Source: Thalassia testudinum
Taxonomy: Eukaryota; Streptophyta; Magnoliopsida; Alismatales; Hydrocharitaceae
DNA: 64,000 nucleotides
Reading direction: 5' to 3'
NCBI GenBank assembly: GCA_037157565.1
Contig: JAZHRO010000019.1
Coordinates: 20,709,001-20,773,000 of the forward strand
Part shown: positions 56,464 through 64,000 of the stretch, piece by piece
Numbering within the stretch: the first letter of the stretch is position 1
How the letters are laid out: the number at the start of each line of letters is the position of its first letter
Notes under the pieces: model-generated
Told to the model about the DNA's origin: nothing
Seen by the model: the letters and a program-made list of their open reading frames with translations, nothing else
Databases searched by the model: none
Position numbers and translations under genes: made by a program

Positions 56464-57362
56464 GCACAGTTGGGAGAGGTAAGTTTAGAAGGTGATGGAC
56501 CCAATCAAGACACCCAAAAATGTGTTGGGTGACTATAGAGGTGCGGGGCAGATGGACCCCTTGATCAGAAAGATCGTCCACCTGAGAATTACCTGGGCAG
56601 CCAGAGAGGGAGAGTCCCGCGAAGACCCCTACACGGTAGAGCGTCCCCACGGGTTACAGGGTTTCCCCCACCCGACCTCTCTTGTCACTGCGGTTCCAGG
56701 TAGACCAGAATGGGGATCTTGACCTCTTAAGTCTACCAATTTTAAGATCAGGGTGCTTAAGGTTTCACTTGAACTTTAGTCTTTTTAAGTGCAAAGAGTG
56801 ACCTAATTTAAGGTTGGTTAACCCAAGGGGTCAACTTTACCTATTGTTCTCTTTAAGAGCTTTTAGGTCCTGTCTTTTAGGGTTCAAGTGTTTAGAGAGC
56901 CAATTGTTTTAGATTTTCTTTGAATAGGTATTTTCAGACTAGGGCTTGGGCACACTTCATTTGGTTTTCTCAATTCTTGCTTAAGGAGTGTGTCTCTAAA
57001 TCCCTAGTGTTGGATCCTAGGTTGGCTCTACTTGGTCCAGTTAACTCTTTGTTGGGTAATTAGGGCTCAAGCAAGAATGTGTTAGCCCTTAAATACCCTT
57101 AATAGTGTGCAGAAATAATGAGTTGAAAACATGCAACTTTTATGGTTACTAAATATGGAAGACAGGTTAGCCCTATATTGCTTGTTCTTTTCTTTTCTTC
57201 CTCTTTAGAGTGTAGGGGTTAATAGTGAGAGAAAAGATTTTACCTGTCTTCGGAGTAGTTGTGTGGTTGCTTGTCTTCTTGAGTTCCTATAGCTGCACAA
57301 AAGAGAGGAGATTATTAGAACTTAAAAGATACAGGAATGTTTACCTCTAGAATAGCCGTTGC
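56464..57362 (-). other. Element C leader
   Basis: About 0.9 kb without ORF. The 240 bases next to gag are conserved with A and B and include the hairpin arms CACCCAA and TTGGGTG (about 56507-56530). The rest is AT-rich. Confidence 0.65.
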
Positions 57363-57380
57363 TCCCCGGCAACGGCGCCA
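57363..57380 (-). other. Element C primer-binding site, tRNA-Asp
   Basis: Minus strand TGGCGCCGTTGCCGGGGA, 18 of 18 bases complementary to the plant tRNA-Asp(GUC) 3' end including CCA, three bases from the LTR. Confidence 0.95.
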
Positions 57381-57383
57381 AAA

Positions 57384-60130
57384 TGGTGATGGGCGTCGGT
57401 TTCTACCGGTTTGAGTTATGTCGTTGTAGTAAAGCCGGTTGTTACCAACGTATCATATAAAATTTTATTACTCGGAAAACTGAAAGAGTTCCCGAGGTCG
57501 AACTCAGGGAGCAAGTTGTATTCTAGAGATATACAAGTTCTATTACAAAAATAAAGAGAGAGAGATGAAAAATTGGCTTCTTCTTCTTTTCTTCCTCTTT
57601 GTCTTTGGTTCTTCCTGTTCTTCTTCTTCTTCTTCTTCTTCTTTTTCTTCTGCTTTCTTCAGATTTTTCCCCTCGTGCTCTTCTTCTTGTTTCCTTTCTT
57701 TCTTTTTCGTCAGATCATCTTCTTCTTTTCTTGCTTCTTGCTTCTCTTCATTCCTTCTTCTTCTTTGTCTTCACCTGCCTTGACTTCTCTTTTTCTTCTT
57801 TCGCGATGGCCGTTGCTCTTCCTTCTTCTTCAGCCTGTCTTCTTTGGCTGCTGACCTTCCGTCGTCTGCGCCAGTGCTGAGACGACTTAACAATGCCTTC
57901 GCTACAGTGCAGCAGCTCCTTCTTCTTCAGCGGGTCTGCTTCTTCTTCTTTGGCCTGCACACTTCAGAGTTTATTCGTCAAGGCAAAAACCTACTCTACC
58001 CCCCTCCCCCGCGTATCTCTCTCTCTGAAATCACTCCTCGGAAGCTCTCCCAGAGCGCTATCGGGTAATCGGGTTCGGGTCAGGCCCGGGTCCAGGCCCA
58101 CCGGCGTGCGTGGTGGGCGAGGAGTGCAGGTCAGTCTAATCGGGTCGGGCCAGGTCCGCGGAGCGTGGTCACGGACGAGGCCGAGTCGGGTCGGGTCGGG
58201 TGAGAGGGACCTCACCCCGTGGTAACTGAGGCAAACAGCATACGGCAGTTTTTCAATTTATGTGTCCGCGCGCCTTTGAGAGATTCCGAGGTGGGACTAA
58301 ATGTCCCACCCCAATTCTCCTACGCCTGCAGCAGGGATGGTGCTCCCAATTGCATCGGCTGTTGAGGCGTACAGCTCCAATCGAGGGCCAGGGTGTGTGC
58401 GTGAGACTCTTCCGCGCTGGCCGTGGCTATTCAATCTGGGATATCTCGGCTTGGAGCAACCTCGAGCAGGCTTCGAGCTTCCTCGACAATGGCGGCCAAG
58501 GCCTGGAACCTGAAACCAATGGCACGGCCTCTCGGCCAAATCAGACAGGCGGGGGACCTTCGCCGTGGCACGGCGAAGGTGGTCAGGGGGTCTGCAGGGG
58601 GCGAGATGGAGCTGTTAGGTCGTCCTAGGTCAGACTGTGAGCGAGGGAGTGGGTGTGTTCGGTGGGTCTGCAGAGGGTGTTTGGTGGGAAGTGGAGGGGC
58701 GGAAGAGGATCAGGGTGAGGAGGCGGAAGTTCTGCGGTGGTCGGCGAGCCGTGTGGGTCGCTGAGGTGATGGGAGCGGCTCGCCGGAGGGTGGTCGGAGG
58801 CGGAGAGGATGAGGGTGAACAGGGTCGGTAGAGGGCTTAATTGACTAAATCGAAAGCGGGGAAAGAAAGAGGAGGAGAAGGGGAGTAAGTCTAACTTAAC
58901 TGCAGGGACGAAGGGGGGAGGAACAGGGCGACAGTCGTATCGACTGTCGCCGGAGAAGATGATGCTCAGAGAGAGGGGCGGCGGCGAGCAGAAGGCTGGA
59001 GAGGCGCCAGCTGGGTGCGGCGTGGCGCGGGAAGAGCAGGGGAGGAGGTCTCTGCTGCTGGTAGTGCGGCAGAGCGAAGAGGTGGAGGGAGAGGAAGTCG
59101 CCGGAGCTGGTGAGCGTCTGCCGGAGAAAGAAGAGACGAAAGCTGGGGGTTTTCTCCGTCAGATCCAGGCTGCCTTGGTCGGTGGAGCGGCGGGGGGTAT
59201 TTATAGGGTTGAAGCAGGGAGGAAGGCGGAGGGAGACGACGTGTCTCCCTCGCCGGAGCATGGTCGGAATTCGAACCCATACCGTCCGTGCGTTCGCACG
59301 GCCGGTATGGGGGGCTGCAATGACCATGGGGGTGCTCCTGCGACGGCTGACAACGCAGGGCACCCCCGGTACACATGCCAGGTCCTCCACCTCACCCTGC
59401 GCGGCGCCATGCTCCGCGCAAGGTCGCCGGAGCATGGTGCTGGCAGGGTTTTGCAGGAGGGACCTGTTTGCAAAGAACGAAGGAGAGTTAGGGGCCTAAA
59501 TGCGAGGGTTCAAAAGTTGAGGGCCAAAGAGTAAATATATGAGGACCAAAGTGTAAAGTCGGTCAAGGAGGTTTCTTTTTAGGCTCAAGTTTTTATACAT
59601 GACTAATTAGAACCTAAGGAATCTGATGGTAAATTTCATTTTCATATTAAACCTTGTTTGACCGGTCAATTTGCGTAAAGACCCAAATTAAGTTATTAAT
59701 TGGGCATGGTTCTCAATGTAGGTCAAAATGGGTTCTAAAGGCCAAATTGAAGGTTCTAAACCCTAGAGATTATTTTTCTATGAATTTTAGAGGGTTTATT
59801 CTATTTTTACTTTGCCTCGAACCTTGTGAATTGAAGTGGGTTGTTTTAGGGTTACAGATTATCATTTGGTTCCTTGGAAGTGCTGTAGCCCTTGCTAGAT
59901 CATCTCATCCCACTTTTATTCTTATTAAGCTGTTTTGACCTATGTTTGGGCCCTGAATTACCCTGTATGCAGATTATACTGGTAAAATTGCACTTTTACC
60001 CCTTATGGCTGGTTTTCTTCTCAAACTCAGAATTCTCTGAGTTAAGCCTTTCCTTGAGATATGTAGGAGCTTTTATCCTTTGTATTGGGTCAAAATGAGC
60101 TAGTTATGGCTCATGATGAGGTTCTCATCA
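57384..60130 (-). repeat. Element C 5' LTR
   Basis: Copy of 46551-49297 at a constant offset of 10,833 bp with one visible mismatch (58742). TATAAATA 59198-59205; hairpin 59276-59310; poly(A) signal 57464-57469; tRNA-Asp 5'-end complement 57420-57430. Confidence 0.95.
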
Positions 60131-60153
60131 GTCAACCACCCCAAGGTCGCTGA

Positions 60154-61862
60154 TGTAGTTTTTCCTACTAGGAGGGGGTGACGTAATAATTGCGGAAATA
60201 AAATATAAACAATCTCACAAGATGCAATCACACAAAGTACATAAAGTATTTTTAGGTGGAAACCCAAACTGGGTGAAAACCACCACCTAACTCTCGAGTT
60301 AGGATTTTTCGATCAACAAAGTTGATTAAAATCCACTAAACTGAATCACTTTAAAACGAGGGTGATTCAACCTCAATTACAACCACGCTACTTAGACGAG
60401 GGTAGCGTACCTCAACCCCTTCTCTTCACGAGAAGGATTTTGTCTCGTGAAGGAGACGGGAATTCGCAAAGCGAATACCCAACCAAATAACAAAGATAAA
60501 ACAAGTAATCCTATAGAGCCAACAAAGTAATATTTAACCTAAGCTTCTATAGGAAATAGGATGCTTCCCTTTGAAAGGAGTGCGTCGACGACGCGGATGC
60601 GTGTGCCACGTGACGGCGCAACGTCGCTCTCGTGAACAACGGCGGGAGAGCGGGTGCGCAACAGCTTGATGCTCTCAAGAGAATGGAGCTTGAGCTTGGA
60701 GAGCAAGAGCTAGCTAGGACACAAGAGAGTGGAAAGTGTATTACAAAGTGTTTCTTGTGTATCTTGGTGTGTTTTTGTGTTGCAAAGGTTTCCCTCTATT
60801 TATAGAGGCCTTAGGAAGGCTTTGGAAGGCTTAGGAAAGGTTCCATAGCCGTTGGGTACAAAGCCCAAGAGAATCAGCCCGAAATCAGGAACAATTATTG
60901 CACTGACAGGCTTATCAGACGTCTGATTCTGGCATTAGACGTCTGGAAGACCACTTTAAGACGTCTGATTTCAAGGTCAGACGTCTGATTTTGGGCGGGT
61001 CTCTTCCTGACTTGGATCAGATCTAAACAGGGTTCTAGCGCAAGTCCATCAGACGACATACAGGACGTCTGACACTATGTCTGGATATCTGGAAACCTAC
61101 TTTTTCCGTGGGAATGGATTTCCAAACGTTGCAACGCCTAGAAAATCTCTGAGAAGAGATTTTGGGTTAGCAGAGGCAAAACGGTCAATTATCAGACGTC
61201 TGGAAAGTCCTATGGACGTCTGATAAGGCTCTAACGGTCACATTCTTGACTGTTCGCTAAGCCAGCCAACGGTCCACTAATTGGACGTCTGGAAAAGTCA
61301 TCAGACGTCTCCTAAGACGTCTGGTCTAAGGTCTGGACGTCTGATCAGATAGAACTAACTATGTCCAGCCTAATAGTTATCAGACGTCTGAATCAACAGT
61401 CAGACGTCTTAAAACACTTTATCAGACGTCTGATTTGGGAATTAGACGTCTGGAAACTCTATTTGAACCCTATATTGGTTTTCTAAGTATTCTACAGAAA
61501 ACCTAAGTATCCTAGGGTTGTGCAGGTGTTCCTAGGACTACTGTTAGGGTACTTTGAGGCTCTTTAACATAATGTTCTAAGGAAATAAAAAGAGCAAGAA
61601 AAATAAAGATAAAAGTACATGAAAGGATTAAACAAAATTCTATCCTATTCTTCTTGTCCTTCCATCTTCAATCTAGCGCTCCTCATGAATCTCCTCTGTT
61701 CTCCATCAAGCTCCTCCAATCCGTCCTGGATGAGAGCTCGAATCCATCTAAACACGTCTACATTTGCAATTGACCTTAAATCTAAGACTCCAAGTGCAAA
61801 TGTTAAATGACACGTGTTTTGTTATCATCAAAACAAATGATCGTGGTGCTCTAGCACCAACA
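60154..61862 (-). repeat. M2: solo LTR, same family as M1
   Basis: A 1709-bp reverse copy of the M1 family from TGTAGTTTTTCC to AGCACCAACA, with perfect TSD GCTGA (60149-60153 and 61863-61867). TATA box on the minus strand at 60796-60804. Seventeen CAGACGTCTG-type units lie between 60916 and 61452 and are less decayed than in M1. Confidence 0.88.
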
Positions 61863-62502
61863 GCTGACAGACGTAACTGTGACTACGGCACGCGCGATAA
61901 GCACACAGGTAGCTACCCCGCACTGGCACGCAGTCAGCCGTTTCCGTTAATGGGTGCACTCAAAACACAGCATGGAACCGGTATAGGGCAGAGCCCTCTC
62001 AGTAACAGGGGTCCAATCGCTCCACAGTCCGCGCACCCTCGCCTGACTACCCTGGTTTGCCTAGTGGGCCTAACAAGTCGGTGTAGGAGGCTAGCAGAAC
62101 CCCGGGGCTCGTGGGGTAGCTAGTGCTCTCCCTACACTAGTATCTCCCCTCGATACTTCGTACGCGAGGACCAGCAAGTCGGTGTACAGTGGCCAAACCC
62201 ACCCTGGTCTCAACCTGAGGTAAATGTGTGCTCTCTTTGGTACCACGTACCCAAGAGACAACACACTTCCACGTTTCACTTTCTCGGTCCCATTCTATTC
62301 TCTTTCCAGGAGTTCTACTCCTAATTCCCCGTAGGTTCGTATTCTTTTTGTTTGGCCATTGTACGTTTCACTGTTCCAGTTTTACGTTCATACAACCCAT
62401 ATTCTCAATCATATTTATTCATTCATAACAGGCAGCTATTAATTTACATGCAGCTATTATTTCCTTTCCACTTTTCCAAGACTGGAATATTTATATATTC
62501 CT

Positions 62503-62705
62503 CTAGTTTTCCAGTCCTAGGATTCATGCCGTTCCCTAGGTTCTATCATTCAATCTAGTTTTCCAATCCTAGGATTCATGCAATACCCTAGGATCTATCA
62601 TTCAATCTAGTTTCTCAGTCCTAGGGTTCATGCAATACCCTAGGATCTATCATTCAATCTAGTTTCTCAGTCCTAGGGTTCATGCAATGCCCTAGACTCT
62701 ATTAA
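62503..62705. repeat. 52-bp tandem repeat, about 4 copies, inside T3
   Basis: Units start at 62503, 62555, 62607 and 62659, each beginning CTAGTTT and containing TCCTAGG.TTCATGC and CTATCATTCAAT; the last is partial. T1 and T2 have a single equivalent segment, so the expansion is specific to T3. Confidence 0.9.
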
Positions 62706-63065
62706 TTGTTCCACAATTGTAACAAATTATGCTAAATAATTTAAAAGCCACTCTACCAGCTACAACGGGAGTACTGGGGGCGTGGTCGGCAATCCCGCAC
62801 GCCACCGCAACCCCCAAGACTGCAATGGAACGAGGTCCTAACAAAAGGATCAAACACAAGGAGTTTCTCAGAATGGTATACAATTACTATAAATGGGTAG
62901 AGGATTTTATTCTGGAAAGAACGCAACTCGAAACGTGGAAAATGGACTTTGAACGGGCCCTAAACGGGTCAAAAATGACGAAACTGTCCAAAATCAGACG
63001 TCTGGAACCTCTTCCAGACGTCTTAAAAGGTGGGTTAGATTGTACCTTAGCTCTGTGTAGTCCTT

Positions 63066-63175
63066 CAGACGTCCAGAAGCCTGCTGAGGCATCTGGCTTA
63101 GTTCCAAGACGTCCGATTGTCACCTCGGACGTCTGGAAGTTCTCTCCGTCGTCTGGCACTGCGGCCAGACGTCTG
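63066..63175. repeat. Phased array of six CAGACGTCTG-type palindromes, 20-bp period (T3)
   Basis: Units start at 63066, 63086, 63106, 63126, 63146 and 63166, with exactly 10 bases between successive 10-bp units. The units are related (CAGACGTCCA, GAGGCATCTG, AAGACGTCCG, CGGACGTCTG, CCGTCGTCTG, CAGACGTCTG); the spacers are unrelated to one another. The core GACGTC is the plant C-box, an ACGT-type bZIP site. Confidence 0.85.
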
Positions 63176-63385
63176 ATTTACGTGGGATGGCGAGCCCTCG
63201 TGCCCTCCTGAGTGGAACTTGCGCACACACTCCTGCTCTCAGCACGACGAAGTGCAGACGAAGTCGCGGCAGACGGCTGCATGGCTGTACGCGCGAAGAA
63301 GGAAGAAGATAGAAATATCTTACCTGTCAGACGTCTGGACAGTCCTCCAGACGTCTTCACCGTCATCTGGTCGTAAGCCCAGACG

Positions 63386-63415
63386 TCTGGTTCTGGAAAA
63401 TTTTCCAGAACCAGA
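63386..63415. repeat. Perfect 30-bp palindrome in T3 LTR
   Basis: Arms TCTGGTTCTGGAAAA and TTTTCCAGAACCAGA. T1 has the same structure with changed bases at 18861-18889 and T2 a decayed form at 42340-42368. Confidence 0.9.
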
Positions 63416-63878
63416 GCCCGACTCGCTCTCCGCCCGCGATGCATGGTCGGGCCGCGCCCCGTCCGCTTGCTGCCCGAGCTGCAGCAGCCCCTCCGCGACA
63501 CCCCACGCCCGCCGCTCCCTCGCCGGCCGGCTCTAGATGCCCCGGTAAGCTCGAACCCTCGCGGTCGAGCTTCCCCCCTTCCGCTCGCAACCCTCCTTCC
63601 CGTACTCTCCCCTCGGCCGCTGCTGCCGCCGTTCCCTTGCTCGCTCACGCTCTCGTACTAGTAGGGAGAAGGAGAAGAGAAAGGCGAAGGAGATGAGGGT
63701 GAGGGAGAGGTCGAAGGGGCCTTATAAGGCCACGCAGGGAGAGAGAAAAAGAGCTGCGTGCCTACAGGAGGAGAGAGAGGAAAAGGAGGAACGAGAGCGG
63801 CGGGTGTAGTCTGCGCACGCAGGCGCGCAGACGCAACCCCGTACGCTGCAAAAATTTATTACCAGACGTCTGGGAAGG

Positions 63879-64000
63879 TGTTCTCACGCTTTTTGTGCGG
63901 GTTTAAAGTGTATCACGTTGTAGTATAACCGACAAAACATTTAAACAAATATAAAGAATTTTATTACTCGAAAAATGGAGTATCCGAGGTTGAACACAGG
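63879..64000 (-). mobile_element. E: Athila-like LTR, 3' end only, runs off the window
   Basis: TGTTCTCACGC onward matches the reverse complement of the element A LTR end (TTTGTGCGGGTTTAAAG, GTTGTAGTATAACCGAC, AATTTTATTACTCG). It interrupts T3; the preceding five bases GAAGG (63874-63878) are the expected target duplication. Whether a full element follows cannot be seen. Confidence 0.8.

Larger units (their letters stand above)
46551..60130 (-). mobile_element. C: intact, very young Athila-like retrotransposon
   Basis: 13,580 bp with perfect TSD GTCAA (46546-46550, 60131-60135). Minus-strand order: 5' LTR 57384-60130, primer site 57363-57380, leader, gag-pol 56463-50764, non-coding 3' region, polypurine tract 49298-49313, 3' LTR 46551-49297. 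Both LTRs are 2747 bp, and I find a single difference (T at 47909, C at 58742, a CpG transition). The Gag-Pol frame is uninterrupted. All cis and coding parts needed for autonomous movement appear present, apart from an env-like gene, which is not needed for retrotransposition. Confidence 0.95.
45902..63878 (-). repeat. T3: Tekay-like LTR, minus strand, split by C, M2 and E
   Basis: Pieces 45902-46550, 60136-60153 and 61868-63878 join into about 2.68 kb matching T1 3' LTR in reverse (tip TGTAACGACC is the complement of GGTCGTTACA). About 75 bp of the LTR start should lie beyond E. No primer site follows its 3' end at 45902, so T3 is a 3' LTR or solo LTR, not a 5' LTR. It has TTATAAGG at about 63722-63730 as a possible TATA box, a perfect 30-bp palindrome at 63386-63415, and intact phased CAGACGTCTG units. 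Confidence 0.82.

Noticed and set aside
60916..61452. CRISPR-like array (short repeats with unique spacers)
   Set aside because: Repeats are 10 bp and spacers 10 bp, far too short, and the sequence lies in a plant LTR. Not CRISPR.
63066..63175. Simple 20-bp tandem repeat
   Set aside because: Only the palindromic half of each 20-bp step is related between units; spacers are not, so ordinary tandem duplication does not explain it.

Overview
This window is intergenic heterochromatin-type DNA from a flowering plant with a large, repeat-rich genome. I found no host gene, rRNA or tRNA gene. The evidence is a continuous nest of plant Ty3/gypsy LTR retrotransposons (Athila-type elements primed by tRNA-Asp, and Tekay/Del-type chromoviruses with long LTRs), plus solo LTRs of at least two other families. 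I cannot name the species or clade.

Layout. (1) 1-21032: a Tekay/Del-like element, T1 (+), whose 5' part lies left of the window. Its gag-pol is riddled with stops, and it is split inside the integrase zinc finger by Athila-like element A (3271-16970, +, TSD GCTCC). T1 resumes at 16976 and ends with its 3' LTR (18381-21032). (2) 21033-41852: an old LTR remnant, H, that carries a solo Athila-type LTR, S (21530-24197, TSD CTGGG), and the old Athila-like element B (24373-41329, minus, TSD GCAGG/GCAAG). B is broken in gag by solo LTR X (33232-36511, TSD TTGAG), which is itself broken by solo LTR M1 (34764-36466, TSD AATAG). (3) 41853-43620: truncated Tekay-like LTR T2 (+). (4) 43621-45901: the end of an unclassified minus-strand LTR, a roughly 1-kb AT-rich microsatellite and a GC-rich stretch. 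(5) 45902-63878: Tekay-like LTR T3 (minus), which received three insertions: element C (46551-60130, minus, TSD GTCAA), solo LTR M2 (60154-61862, minus, TSD GCTGA) and the start of an Athila-like LTR E (63879 to the window end).

Element C is the only intact unit: a 1899-residue Gag-Pol with all catalytic motifs, an 18/18 tRNA-Asp primer site, and two 2747-bp LTRs in which I see one mismatch. A is intermediate in age (pol open, gag frameshifted); B and T1 are decayed.

The most interesting signal is not coding. A 10-bp palindrome, consensus CAGACGTCTG, recurs at an exact 20-bp repeat distance with unrelated spacers, and it does so in LTRs of otherwise unrelated families (Tekay T1/T2/T3, M1/M2, X, and as a pair in the Athila LTRs). 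Several hairpins also change sequence on both arms between copies: at the Athila LTR tip, upstream of the Athila TATA box, and in the Tekay LTR. The Athila elements further share a second internal polypurine tract, a 20-bp dyad and a small hairpin in a long non-coding 3' region where an env-like gene is often found, and a U5 segment complementary to the 5' end of tRNA-Asp at constant distance from the primer site. All comparisons were made by eye.
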